Assembly (NCBI RefSeq): GCF_026008495.1
Contig: NZ_BQUN01000116.1
Coordinates: 68,610-132,609 of the forward strand
Direction of reading: 5' to 3'
DNA from: Streptomyces sp. A012304
GTDB lineage: Bacteria; Actinomycetota; Actinomycetes; Streptomycetales; Streptomycetaceae
Length of the DNA stretch: 64,000 nt
Shown: positions 31,452-40,138 of the stretch, one piece after another
Position numbering within the stretch: the stretch's first letter is position 1
Layout: every line of letters starts with the position of its first letter
Notes under the pieces: model-generated
What the model saw: only the letters and a program-made list of their open reading frames with translations
Told to the model about the DNA's origin: nothing
Databases searched by the model: none
Program-made: the position numbers and the translations under genes

Positions 31452-33583
31452 CACGCCTCCCCGTCCCCGTCGTCGGATCCGTCGTCGGCCGGTGTGCGCA
31501 GGGGGCGGCCGACGCGGGCGTCCCGGGGCCAGGCCTGGGACGTCGCGAACAGCAGCGCGCCCCCGGCGGGCCGCAGATCGGACAGTTGCAGCAGTTCGAA
31601 CTCCAGGCGGCCGCACACCCGCGGATCGGGCAGCACCAGCGGGTCGGTGACCTGCCACACCGCGTGCAGCAGCCGCCGTACGCGCAGGTGCAGCAGTGCG
31701 TCGACGCCGTCCGGCGGCCGGTGGTCGGCGTCCGTGCGGCCGAGCGCGATCGCCGCGCGGTGGTCGTCGTGGCCGGCCGTGTCGCGGCCCTCGTCGTCGT
31801 GCGCGTGGAAGTACGGCGCCGAGGCGAGGAAGCAGAGGGTGTCCAGCCAGGTGCGGGTGTCGAGGGCGGGGAAGGTGTCGCGCAGGTGGGCGATGGCACC
31901 GGCGGTGTTCCCGAGGGCCAGCTCGTGGTGGAGGCGGTAGCGGGCGCGGGCGGGATCGTCGCCGCCGCCCTGGTCGTAGTGCCGGATCAGCGTCTCGTGG
32001 ACCTCCCGCCAGCCGCTGTGGTCGGCGTCGCGGTGGTGCAGGCGCAGCAGCAGGAGGGTGCGCACGAACCGGTCGCCGACGAAGTGGCCCGGCGCGGCCG
32101 GCAGCCCCTCCTCGGCGAGGCGCACCCGCAGGGACCGTACGCCCGAGGCGCCGAAGTCGTCCGGCAGGTGGGCGGCGGCGAGGGCGACGGCGGAGTCGTG
32201 GTCGTGGGCGGCGGCGAGCACGGTCAGTTCGTCGAGACGGTCGGCCGGGACGAGGCGGCGCAGCAGCTCGCCGTAGGCGGCACGGCCCTCGGCCTGGCCC
32301 TCCTCCAGCCGGACGCGCGAGGTGAGCAGCCGGGCCGGGGAGCCGGCCAGGCCGGGGTGCTGCCGGGCGGCCGTGGCGAGCAGGACGATGCCGAGCGGGT
32401 TGCCGCCGGTCAACCGGTGGGTGGCGTGCGGGAGGTGGGGCGGCACCTCGATGTCGTCGCAGGCCGCGCCCACCATGTGCAGGGTGTCGTCGGGGGACAG
32501 CGGCGGCAGCGGCACCAGCAGCGCCCGCGAGGACGGGGAGCTGCCCGGCTCCCACTCGGTGGCGCGGGCCACCTCCGGCAGCTCCCGGTGCACGGCGTCG
32601 GCCAGCGCCGGCAGGTCGGTGCCGCGGACGGTGGCCACGCACACCACCTGGTCCGCGATCCCCTCGGCCCGGTCCCGCAGCACCGCCTTCAGCAGACCGG
32701 GGCCGGGCCCGCCGGGCGCGTTGTCCAGCAGCACCAGCGGCCGGCCCAGGCGCCGCAGGTGCGAGCCGAGCCCCGAGTAGGCCTCGGCCAGGTCGGCGAG
32801 CAGCGCCCGCACCAGCCAGCGTTCGGCGTGCTCGCGCGAGGTGTTGCCGGCCCGGAAGTTCCCGGCGAGCAGCAGCAGGCCGCGCTTGGCGTTGCCGCCG
32901 GCGTTCGGGTAGGCGCGGTACCAGGTGGACGGTTTCTGCTCCTTGTGGGAGCCGAAGCCCTCCGACAGCCCCTCCAGGGTGGCTTCGATGGCCGCCGCCA
33001 CGAACGGCCCCTGTCCGCTCGCCGCGCCGACGACCTGCGCCGCGACCCGGGTGGCCCACCGCCCGGCCAGGCTGAAGCGCGAGCCGCGCTCGTTCAGCAG
33101 CAGGATCCGCACCAGCTCGCGGCGGATGCGGTCGGAGTCGGCCCGCCCGCTCCAGTCGCTGGCCCGCACCGCCACCAGCCCCGCCGTCAGCCGGGGGAAG
33201 CTGAGCTGCCCGGCCGCCTTCACCGGCTCGGTCAGCTGCTCGGCCAGCACCAGCAGCGCCTGCCACACCGGCGACCAGGACTCCGGGTTCTCCTCGTGCG
33301 GCGGCCGGGCGAACTGCTCGTCCTCGCAGTCGATCAGCGCGACCGGGGTGCGCTTGCGGGTCTCGCCCCTGCGGGTGCGCTCGGTGTAGGCGTCCCGCAG
33401 CTCGGCGAGCACCGCGCTCTTGCCGAGCCCCCGGCCGCCCGCCAGCACCAACAGCGGTAACTCTTCAGCGTGTTCGGGCTTGGTGGCGAAATGCTCGTAC
33501 GGCCGCAGCCCGACGAGCCGTGGTATCAGACCGGTCGGCTCGACATCGAACAGCGCCCCCCGCCCGTACAACCGTCCGTGCAC
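31451..33583 (-). CDS. P-loop NTPase, STAND/AAA-like (710 aa)
   Basis: A Walker A motif GGRGLGKSA is at residues 49-57, followed by a possible strand TPVALIDCEDEQFARPP. Walker B/sensor strands are PLVLLDNAPGG and VVCVATVRGTDLPALADAVH, and a winged-helix-like stretch HRLTGGNPLGIVLL (GGNP resembles the GxP motif of STAND ATPases). The C-terminal 300 residues are helical, with LHHRDADHSGWREVHETLIR, as in TPR-like sensor regions. No effector domain is recognised. ATG at 33583. It makes a two-gene operon with the binding-protein-like receptor; I know of similar pairs in Streptomyces but not of any assigned function. Confidence 0.7.
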   Translation of the reverse strand: MHGRLYGRGALFDVEPTGLIPRLVGLRPYEHFATKPEHAEELPLLVLAGGRGLGKSAVLAELRDAYTERTRRGETRKRTPVALIDCEDEQFARPPHEENPESWSPVWQALLVLAEQLTEPVKAAGQLSFPRLTAGLVAVRASDWSGRADSDRIRRELVRILLLNERGSRFSLAGRWATRVAAQVVGAASGQGPFVAAAIEATLEGLSEGFGSHKEQKPSTWYRAYPNAGGNAKRGLLLLAGNFRAGNTSREHAERWLVRALLADLAEAYSGLGSHLRRLGRPLVLLDNAPGGPGPGLLKAVLRDRAEGIADQVVCVATVRGTDLPALADAVHRELPEVARATEWEPGSSPSSRALLVPLPPLSPDDTLHMVGAACDDIEVPPHLPHATHRLTGGNPLGIVLLATAARQHPGLAGSPARLLTSRVRLEEGQAEGRAAYGELLRRLVPADRLDELTVLAAAHDHDSAVALAAAHLPDDFGASGVRSLRVRLAEEGLPAAPGHFVGDRFVRTLLLLRLHHRDADHSGWREVHETLIRHYDQGGGDDPARARYRLHHELALGNTAGAIAHLRDTFPALDTRTWLDTLCFLASAPYFHAHDDEGRDTAGHDDHRAAIALGRTDADHRPPDGVDALLHLRVRRLLHAVWQVTDPLVLPDPRVCGRLEFELLQLSDLRPAGGALLFATSQAWPRDARVGRPLRTPADDGSDDGDGEA

Positions 33584-33729
33584 CGCACCTCCCCCAAAGC
33601 CGGTCCCGACGCAAGCGTAAGGAGAGGGAGTTGGTGTCGGCCAGATCGCGTGGTGTCCGTCTGGTTACGAAATTTCCGCCGGGCCGCCGGGATGGTCCGG
33701 GTAGGAGCGATTTGTACCCGTCGGTCCTC

Positions 33730-34515
33730 TCAGCGCAGGCGCGAGGACGACAGGATCGACAGCAGGTGGGCCGGGACCATCAGCCAGGTGATGGCGGCGA
33801 TCGCGGCCAGCGCCCAGCGGGTCGGCTCCAGGCCGCCGGTCACCGTGTCCGCGACGGCGACGACGAGCAGGACGAGGGAGGCCTCGATGCCGTTGGTGAC
33901 CCGGTGGATCTTGAACGCGGCGGCGAGCCGGCGCACCGAGGCGACGCCCGCCGAGCGGGGCCGGGTCGCCTCGTCGTCGGCGACGGCGAGCCCCCGGCGG
34001 GCACGGGCCACGTCCACCAGGTCGGTGGAGGCCTTCAGCAGCACCACACCGAGCGCGGTGGCGAGCCCCAGGGAGACCCAGCCGTCGAAGCCCTCCCAGC
34101 CGCCGAGGCCGGTCTCGGCGGCCCGGAAGCCGAAGCCGATCATCAGCGCCGCGTCGGCGAGGTAGGCGCCGAGCCGGTCGACGTAGATGCCGGTCGCGCT
34201 GTTCTGCCCCTTCCAGCGGGCGACCTCGCCGTCCACGCAGTCGAAGAGCAGGAACAGCTGCATGAAGAGGGCCGCCAGCACGGCACCGGGCAGGCCGGGA
34301 ATCAGCAGCGCGGCGCCGGAGAGGATCCCGCACACCACCATCGTCCAGGTCAGCTGGTCCGGGGTGACCGGGGTGCGCACCAGCTGCCGGGTGAACCGCA
34401 GCGAGATCCGCCGCATGTACAGCCGGCCCGCCCAGTGTTCGCCGTTGCGGCTCGCCAGCTTGGCGTGCGGCTGGCACACCTCACGCAGCTCCTCCAGCAC
34501 CGGAGCAGCAACCAT
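33730..34515 (-). CDS. CDP-alcohol phosphatidyltransferase family protein (261 aa)
   Basis: Integral membrane enzyme family that joins a CDP-activated alcohol lipid to a second alcohol in phospholipid synthesis. The signature is D92-x2-D95-G96-x2-A99-R100-x8-G109-x3-D113-x3, and the position of the fourth Asp is Ala117 (VDRLGAYLADAA). Around six hydrophobic segments follow. ATG 34515 with AAGGA eight bases upstream; the longer upstream frame is spurious. It is divergent from the deaminase gene. The altered last metal ligand could mean a subfamily with other chemistry, or a neighbouring Asp (121) may substitute; substrate unknown. Confidence 0.85.
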   Translation of the reverse strand: MVAAPVLEELREVCQPHAKLASRNGEHWAGRLYMRRISLRFTRQLVRTPVTPDQLTWTMVVCGILSGAALLIPGLPGAVLAALFMQLFLLFDCVDGEVARWKGQNSATGIYVDRLGAYLADAALMIGFGFRAAETGLGGWEGFDGWVSLGLATALGVVLLKASTDLVDVARARRGLAVADDEATRPRSAGVASVRRLAAAFKIHRVTNGIEASLVLLVVAVADTVTGGLEPTRWALAAIAAITWLMVPAHLLSILSSSRLR

Positions 34516-34650
34516 GTCCGATTCCTTCCACGGGGCCAACCGCCCCTGACGCGGCGACGACCGGCACAGGTTACCTGCCCGTCTCCGGCGCCTCTCGGCG
34601 CTACGAGGCGTGACGTTGCCCTGGCGTTCCGGCACCGGGAGCATGGAGTC

Positions 34651-35136
34651 ATGAAGCCCACGGACAAGGCAGAACAGGCGGATCGGGTGGACCGGGAGAC
34701 GGCCCGCGCCTGGCTCGCCACCGCCGTCGCCGAGGCCCGCGCCGGTCTCGCCGAGGGCGGCATCCCGATCGGCGCCGCGCTCTACGGCCCCGACGGCACG
34801 CTCCTCGGCCGTGGCCACAACCGCCGCGTCCAGGACGGCGACCCCTCCCTGCACGCGGAGACGGCCGCCTTCCGCGCGGCGGGCCGCCGGCGGACGTACC
34901 GGGGCACCACGATGGTGACCACCCTCTCCCCGTGCTGGTACTGCTCCGGCCTGGTCCGGCAGTTCGGCATCTCGCGGGTGGTGATCGGTGAGGCGACCAC
35001 CTTCCACGGCGGCCACGACTGGCTGGCCGGACACGGCGTGCGGGTGCTCCTGCTGGACGATCCCGAGTGCGTCGCGCTGATGCGCGACTTCATCGACAAG
35101 AACCCGGCCCTGTGGAACGAGGACATCGGTGAGTGA
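34651..35136 (+). CDS. Cytosine-deaminase-like nucleoside/base deaminase (161 aa)
   Basis: Zinc deaminase of the CDA/dCMP fold: H68-A69-E70 in DPSLHAETAAFR and C95-x2-C98 in LSPCWYCSGLVRQFG. The GGIPIGAAL start of the fold and the C-terminal LMRDFIDKNPALWNEDIGE resemble yeast-type cytosine deaminase (FCY1-like) more than tRNA adenosine deaminase, so cytosine or a related base is the likely substrate. ATG at 34651 after GGGAGCATGGAGTC. The last eight bases overlap the 2-oxoglutarate oxygenase gene, indicating cotranslation and perhaps a shared purine/pyrimidine salvage role. Confidence 0.85.
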   Translation: MKPTDKAEQADRVDRETARAWLATAVAEARAGLAEGGIPIGAALYGPDGTLLGRGHNRRVQDGDPSLHAETAAFRAAGRRRTYRGTTMVTTLSPCWYCSGLVRQFGISRVVIGEATTFHGGHDWLAGHGVRVLLLDDPECVALMRDFIDKNPALWNEDIGE

Positions 35137-36094
35137 ACCCCGCATCCCCACGATCGACCTGCGCCCATGGCTGTCGGGTGACGCCGAGGAGCGCGCCGCC
35201 ATCGCGCGCACCGTCGACGACGCCCTTCAGCGCGCCGGGTTCCTGCTGGTCACCGGGCACGGCGTGGACCCGGCACTCCGCGCCCGCATCCGGGCGGCGG
35301 CACGGACCTTCTTCCTCCTCCCGGAGGCGGTGAAGCAGACGTACGCGGCGAAGGTCGGCGGCCGCGGCTGGCTCGGTCCCGGCGCCGAGGCCAACGGCTA
35401 CGCGGAGGGCACGCCGACACCGCCCGACCTCAAGGAGTCCCTGACCTTCGCCACGCACGAGCCGTTCGACGACCCGGTCGTCAACGCCGAGTGGTACGCG
35501 CCGAACGTGTGGCCGGCGCAGGTGCCGGAACTGCGGGCGCTGTGCGAGGAGTACCTGGAAAGGATGGCCGAGCTGGAGAGGCGGCTGCTCTCGCTGCTCG
35601 GCGAGGCCCTCGGCCTCGAACCGGACTTCTTCTCCCGCCACATGGACCACCCGACCTACGGCTTCAACATCAACTGGTATCCGGGCACGGACGTCGTCGG
35701 TGCGCCGCGGCCGGGCCAGTTCCGCATCGGCCCGCACACCGACTTCGGCACGGTCACCGTCCTCGACCGCCAGGCCGGCAAGGGCGGGCTCCAGGTCCAC
35801 ACGGACGACGGCGGCTGGCAGGACGCGCCCTACGACCCGGAGGCGTTCACCATCAACATCGGTGACCTGCTGGCCCGTTGGACGGGGGACCGCTGGCGGT
35901 CCGGCCGGCACCGGGTGCTGCCCCCGCCCGCCGACGCCCCCGCCGAGGAGCTGATGTCCCTCGTCTACTTCGGTGAGTGCACCCCGGGCACACGCGTGGA
36001 GTCCGTCCCCGCACCGGTCGGCCGGGTGGCGTACGAGCCGGTCGACTCCCACGTGTACCTGCGGGAGAAGCTGAACTCCATCACCGTGGAGTGA
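35129..36094 (+). CDS. Isopenicillin-N-synthase-like 2-oxoglutarate/Fe(II) oxygenase (321 aa)
   Basis: Non-haem iron oxygenase with the conserved DIOX N-terminus (RIPTIDLRPWL then AGFLLVTGHGV) and the iron triad His203, Asp205 (IGPHTDFGTVTVL) and His261 (SGRHRVLPPP). The usual R-x-S motif that binds 2-oxoglutarate would follow at about 10 residues after His261; here PPPADAPAEEL intervenes. Substrate unknown; in plants and fungi relatives make gibberellins, ethylene and beta-lactams. GTG start at 35129 overlaps the deaminase gene by eight bases. Confidence 0.88.
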   Translation: MSEPRIPTIDLRPWLSGDAEERAAIARTVDDALQRAGFLLVTGHGVDPALRARIRAAARTFFLLPEAVKQTYAAKVGGRGWLGPGAEANGYAEGTPTPPDLKESLTFATHEPFDDPVVNAEWYAPNVWPAQVPELRALCEEYLERMAELERRLLSLLGEALGLEPDFFSRHMDHPTYGFNINWYPGTDVVGAPRPGQFRIGPHTDFGTVTVLDRQAGKGGLQVHTDDGGWQDAPYDPEAFTINIGDLLARWTGDRWRSGRHRVLPPPADAPAEELMSLVYFGECTPGTRVESVPAPVGRVAYEPVDSHVYLREKLNSITVE

Positions 36095-36221
36095 CGTCCG
36101 CGCCGTGTTACGGCGGCCGGAAGGCGGCCGTCCTTCGACGCGTTCGCCGGCGGACGGCGAAAACCCGGCGAAAAGGGTGGGAACCTAGGGCGTCGAAGGG
36201 CACGGAGAGGCGGGACGATCA

Positions 36222-37616
36222 GTGGGGAAGCACGCATTCCACGGTGGGGGCCGGTCCTCGGGTCCGTCCTTCGGGGACGTGGAGCACCTCGACGGCTTCC
36301 CGCCCCTGCCGCCGGAACTCTCCCCGCACGCCCGGGATCTGGCCCTGGCGCTGCGGGGCCTGTTCGCGGCCACACGGCTGACCCTGCGGGAGTTCGCCGT
36401 CCTCCACCACCTCGGCCCGCCCTCGGTCGCCCGCTGGCTCAACGGCGAGCGCATCCCCGACAAGCAGTTCCTGGACGTCCTGATGAGGTCGGCCTGCGAG
36501 CGCAACGGCGGTGGCGTCTCCGCCGAGTTACAGGCGCGCCTGTACCGGCGCCACCGTGACGCCCTGCTCACCGAGCGGCCCGCCCGGTACGCCGAGCAGC
36601 TGGCCGGAGACCGCCTGGAGGCCGCCGTCGTCGACCGGGAACGGGCCGAGCTGCGCGTCCGTGACCTGGAACGGAGCCTGTCCCGGCACCGGCAGGAACT
36701 GGACGAGGCCACCGCCCGCCTCCACGACGGCCGCGAGGCCGAGCCCGACGTCCGCCGCGAGCGGCTGCGCGCGACGGTCGAGGAGCTGGAGGAGGCGCTC
36801 GCCGCGGCGGTCCGGGAGCGCGACGAGGCCCGGCTCCGCTGCACACGACGGGAGGCGGAACTCGCCGCCGCGGAGGAGCCGGACGACGGCGTCCCGCACC
36901 CCGCCGGGTTCTTCGCCACCATGGCCCGCCGCCAGCTGGACCTGCTGCACCGCCAGCTGACGCTGATCACGGAGCTGGAGAACAACGAGGCCGACCCGGA
37001 CCAGCTGGAGAAGCTCTTCCGGGTGGACCACCTGGCCACCCGGCTGCGGCGCACCGGCGAGACGCTCCAGGTCCTGGCCGGCGAGCGGCCCGGACAGGGA
37101 TTCGCCGAGCCGGTCCCGCTGGTCGACGTGGTGCGCGCCGCGTCCTCCGAGGTGGAGCAGTACGAGCGGATCGAGCTGTCGGACATCCCGCAGGTGGGGG
37201 TCGCCGGCGATGCCGTGACCGGACTGATGCGTCTGCTGGCGGAGCTGATGGAGAACGGGACACGGTTCTCCCCGCCGGGGACCAGGGTCCGCGTGGGCGC
37301 GGTCCGGCTGTCCGACGGCCGGCTCCTGGTCGAGATCCACGACCAGGGCGTCGGCCTCACCGCGGAGGGCCTCGCGGCCGTCAACCACGGGCTGGCCCAC
37401 CCGCCGTCCGCCGTGGACACCACGGCGGCCCGGGGGGTGGGCCACGTCGTGGTGGCCCGCCTGTGCGCGCTGTACGGCTTCCACGTCGAGTTGAGACACC
37501 ACGACACCGGGCCCGGCACCACCGCGGCGGTGCTGCTGCCCCAGTCCCTCGGCGCGGGTCACCCGGATCCCGGCCGGCCCGGGAGCGACTGGGGCTGGAG
37601 CACTTCCCCCGCCTAG
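36222..37616 (+). CDS. XRE helix-turn-helix / coiled coil / CvnA-like histidine kinase fusion (464 aa)
   Basis: Three parts in order. Residues about 40-90 hold a helix-turn-helix of Cro/C1 type (RLTLREFAVLHHLGPPSVAR, then WLNGERIPDKQFLDVLMR). Residues about 100-220 are a long charged coiled coil (ERAELRVRDLERSLSRHRQEL). The rest resembles the kinase half of CvnA-like Streptomyces histidine kinases: a dimerisation box LFRVDHLATRLRRTGETLQV with a His, an N box ELMENGTRFSPPGT and a G box IHDQGVGLTAEGL. There is no membrane span or sensor domain. Start GTG 36222. DNA-binding linked directly to an ATP-binding kinase-like domain is an uncommon build. Stands alone. Confidence 0.75.
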   Translation: MGKHAFHGGGRSSGPSFGDVEHLDGFPPLPPELSPHARDLALALRGLFAATRLTLREFAVLHHLGPPSVARWLNGERIPDKQFLDVLMRSACERNGGGVSAELQARLYRRHRDALLTERPARYAEQLAGDRLEAAVVDRERAELRVRDLERSLSRHRQELDEATARLHDGREAEPDVRRERLRATVEELEEALAAAVRERDEARLRCTRREAELAAAEEPDDGVPHPAGFFATMARRQLDLLHRQLTLITELENNEADPDQLEKLFRVDHLATRLRRTGETLQVLAGERPGQGFAEPVPLVDVVRAASSEVEQYERIELSDIPQVGVAGDAVTGLMRLLAELMENGTRFSPPGTRVRVGAVRLSDGRLLVEIHDQGVGLTAEGLAAVNHGLAHPPSAVDTTAARGVGHVVVARLCALYGFHVELRHHDTGPGTTAAVLLPQSLGAGHPDPGRPGSDWGWSTSPA

Positions 37617-37633
37617 CGGGCCGAGGACCGCTG

Positions 37634-37753
37634 TCAGCCGAAGAACGCCTGGTCGCCCCCGAAGCGGACGGCCGTGCAGTACAGCTCGGCCGCGTTGTCG
37701 CAGTTGATCCGGGCCGGCGGCGCGCTGTAGGTGTGCTCGCAGACGCGGTGCAT
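37634..37753 (-). CDS. Small hypothetical protein (39 aa)
   Basis: ATG at 37753 has a perfect GGAGGT nine bases upstream, and the frame encodes MHRVCEHTYSAPPARINCDN and ends VRFGGDQAFFG. Two cysteines and several aromatic residues; no membrane span. Too short for a family call. Ends 17 bases from the XRE-kinase gene, tail to tail. The 240 bp upstream hold no other gene. The strong ribosome site and the reasonable composition make a real small gene likely. Confidence 0.5.
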   Translation of the reverse strand: MHRVCEHTYSAPPARINCDNAAELYCTAVRFGGDQAFFG

Positions 37754-37993
37754 CTCGATGGGACCTCCGGGAAAGGACAGGAAGCGGACGGGACGACGAC
37801 GAGACGGTCGTTCGCCCCCTCGATCCCTCGGCGCCCACCCGGCGAACCGCGGTTCACCCGCATGCCCCGCCATGCCACCCGAACGGGTAGACCGCCGGTG
37901 ACCTGCGCGGATCGGCAGAACCGATGGCCCCATCGGCACAACGCCCCACTGGCGCGTGGACCGCCCCCGCCGCCCGTCCCTACCGTCCTGGAC

Positions 37994-38944
37994 ATGACCT
38001 CACAGAACAGGGCCACGGCCCAGCTCACGACCGCGATGGTGCTCTCCGGCACCCTCGGCGTCTTCGTCGTCGAGTCGGGTGCGTCGCCCTTCAACGTCGT
38101 GTTCTTCCGCGTCCTGTTCGGCGCGCTCGCCCTCGGCGGCTACGTCCTCGCCCGCGGCTGGCTGCGCGACCACGGCTTCACCCCGCGCACCCTCGGCCTC
38201 GCCGTCCTGGGCGGCGTGTTCATCGTCTTCAACTGGGTGTTCCTCTTCGAGGCGTTCGAGAACACGTCCATCTCGGTGGCGACGGTCGTCTACCACACCC
38301 AGCCGTTCTACGTCGTCCTGCTCGGCGCCCTCCTCTTCCGCGAGCGCCTCACGGCCGCCAGGGCCGGCTGGATCGGCCTCGCCTTCGCCGGGCTGGTCCT
38401 CGTCTCCGGCGTGACCCCGGCCGACTTCACCGGCGGCGACGGCCGTTACCTCCTCGGCGTCGGCCAGGCCCTCCTCGCCGCGCTCCTCTACGGCCTGTCC
38501 ACGCTCGTCACCAAGCGGATCACCGGGGTGCGCCCGCACCTGATCGCCCTCGTCCAGGTCCTGGCCGGTATCCCGCTCCTGCTGCCCTTCGCCGATTTCG
38601 CCGCGATGCGCGGCACCGGCGCCGACTGGGGCTGGCTGGCCGGCCTGGGCCTGATCCACACCGGCCTGATGTACGTCCTGATGTACGCCGCCTACGCCCA
38701 GCTGCCGACGTCGAAGATCGCCGTCCTGGCCTTCGTCTACCCGGCCGTCGCGATGGTCGTCGACCGGGTGGTGTACGGCCACCACATCGGCCTCGTCCAG
38801 GCGCTGGGCGTGCCGCTGATCGTGCTGGCGAGCCTGCGGGTCACGCTTCCTCGGCCACGAGCCGCCGCGCCTGCTCCAGGAACAGCCGGGCGTGCGCCGG
38901 AAGCCGCTTCCCGGCCCGCCACGCCAGCTGCGTGCGAAGCGTGA
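37994..38944 (+). CDS. EamA/DMT family transporter (316 aa)
   Basis: Ten hydrophobic segments in two EamA repeats, beginning with VLSGTLGVFVVESGASPFNV and the second repeat at QALLAALLYGLSTLVTKRIT. Family members export amino acids, nucleotides or other metabolites; substrate unknown. ATG 37994. The Pro/Ala-rich tail (LPRPRAAAPAPGTAGRAPEA) overlaps the convergent LysR gene by 104 bases, so the last 34 codons encode the LysR protein on the other strand. Confidence 0.87.
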   Translation: MTSQNRATAQLTTAMVLSGTLGVFVVESGASPFNVVFFRVLFGALALGGYVLARGWLRDHGFTPRTLGLAVLGGVFIVFNWVFLFEAFENTSISVATVVYHTQPFYVVLLGALLFRERLTAARAGWIGLAFAGLVLVSGVTPADFTGGDGRYLLGVGQALLAALLYGLSTLVTKRITGVRPHLIALVQVLAGIPLLLPFADFAAMRGTGADWGWLAGLGLIHTGLMYVLMYAAYAQLPTSKIAVLAFVYPAVAMVVDRVVYGHHIGLVQALGVPLIVLASLRVTLPRPRAAAPAPGTAGRAPEAASRPATPAACEA

Positions 38945-39722
38945 ACGGCGGCTCCCACGCCAGCCGTACGAGAGTGCCCCCGGCGAGTTCGGCGGCGACC
39001 GTCACCTCGGGCAGCAACGCGATCCCGAGGCCGGCCGCCGCCGCGCGCTTGGTGGCCTCGATCGTGCCGAACTCCCTGAACTCCACCGGGGCGAGCGCGG
39101 TCAGCTCCCGCTCGAACAGGTCCCGGTAGGCGCAGCCCGGCTCGGTGGCCAGCAGCGGCTCGCGGACCAGGTCCGCCGTCGTGGCCCTCCGCCCGGCCAG
39201 CGGATGCCCGGGCGCCGCGACCAGCGCCAGCGGCTCCACCGCGAGCACCTCCGCCTCCAGCCCCGCGTGCTCGGTCTCCGCCTCCATCAGGAACCCGAGG
39301 TCGTACGTCCCCTGCCGCAGCGCCCGCCGCGTCTCGTCGCCGAGAGTGGGGCGCAGGGAGAGGCGGACCTTCGGGTAGCGGTGGTGGAACAGCTCCAGCA
39401 GCGGCGGCAGCCGGTACGAGGTCAGCGACTCCATCGTCCCGACGGCGAGCGTGCCCGACGGCTCCTCCGCCTCGGCGACCGCCGCCCGCGCCTCCTCGGC
39501 CAGCTCCCGCATCCGCCGCGCGTACGGCAGCAGCCGCTCGCCCGCCTCGGTGAGCCGGATACGGCTGCCGAGCCGGTCGAAGAGCTGGGTGCCCAGGGCG
39601 TCCTCCAGGGCGCGGACCTGGCCGGTCACGCTGGACTGGGCGTAGTTCAGCTCGGCCGCGGCGCGGGTGAAGCTGAGGACGGCGGCGACCTTCTCGAAGG
39701 TGGCCAGCAGCCGCAGCTCCAT
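38841..39722 (-). CDS. LysR family transcriptional regulator (293 aa)
   Basis: Standard LysR start MELRLLATFEKVAAVLSFTR, with helix-turn-helix AAAELNYAQSSVTGQVRALE and ALGTQLFDRLGSRIRLTEAG, then a substrate-binding-like effector domain (GTLAVGTMESLTSYRLPPLL, LGFLMEAETEHAG). Start ATG 39722, one base after the stop of the PLDc_N gene upstream. It converges on the DMT transporter with 104 bases of overlap and may regulate it (inference; LysR regulators are usually divergent from their targets). Confidence 0.92.
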   Translation of the reverse strand: MELRLLATFEKVAAVLSFTRAAAELNYAQSSVTGQVRALEDALGTQLFDRLGSRIRLTEAGERLLPYARRMRELAEEARAAVAEAEEPSGTLAVGTMESLTSYRLPPLLELFHHRYPKVRLSLRPTLGDETRRALRQGTYDLGFLMEAETEHAGLEAEVLAVEPLALVAAPGHPLAGRRATTADLVREPLLATEPGCAYRDLFERELTALAPVEFREFGTIEATKRAAAAGLGIALLPEVTVAAELAGGTLVRLAWEPPFTLRTQLAWRAGKRLPAHARLFLEQARRLVAEEA

Positions 39723-39723
39723 G

Positions 39724-40050
39724 TCAGGGCTCGTCCCGCTTCTGGTCGTCGTCCTTGTCGCTCTTCCCGTCCTCGTCGAGGGACTTCAGGAACTCGGGGT
39801 TGTCGTCGGGCGCGACCCACTGCCGCCGTGACCGGTCGGCCCGCACGCCGGACCAGCCCTCGGCGGCCGGGCTGCGCCGCTTGCCCGCGATGAGCCAGGA
39901 GATCGAGCCGACGAGCGGGAACAGCAGCACGAGGATCGCCCACAGCGGCTTGGGCATGTGGCGGATCTCGTCGTCCTTGGTGCTGATGCAGTCGATGAAC
40001 GCGTACACGCTCAGCGCCAGCGGCACGAGGAACATCAGTACCCGGAGCAT
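39724..40050 (-). CDS. PLDc_N-domain membrane protein (108 aa)
   Basis: Two spans (LRVLMFLVPLALSVYAFIDC and PLWAILVLLFPLVGSISWLI) with the typical K(D/P)KPLWAILVL...GSISWLI pattern of the phospholipase-D N-terminal-like domain, and a charged C-terminal tail (DGKSDKDDDQKRDEP). No nuclease domain. ATG at 40050, GGAGAGGCCCC ahead. The LysR gene follows with one base between. Divergent from the menaquinone decarboxylase gene. Confidence 0.82.
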   Translation of the reverse strand: MLRVLMFLVPLALSVYAFIDCISTKDDEIRHMPKPLWAILVLLFPLVGSISWLIAGKRRSPAAEGWSGVRADRSRRQWVAPDDNPEFLKSLDEDGKSDKDDDQKRDEP

Positions 40051-40138
40051 GGGGCCTCTCCAGCGAAGTGGTCGTCGGGGCCACGAGCACGGGCCCCAGG
40101 TACTGGGCCAGGGTAGCCGCTCGTAGATACTTGACCCC

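Noticed and set aside
29901..33266. A 1121-codon frame that appears to join the ATPase region and the receptor
   Set aside because: The front part is the wrong frame over the ATPase gene (Arg/Pro/Gly/Ala-rich); the real genes meet at the TGATG at 31451.
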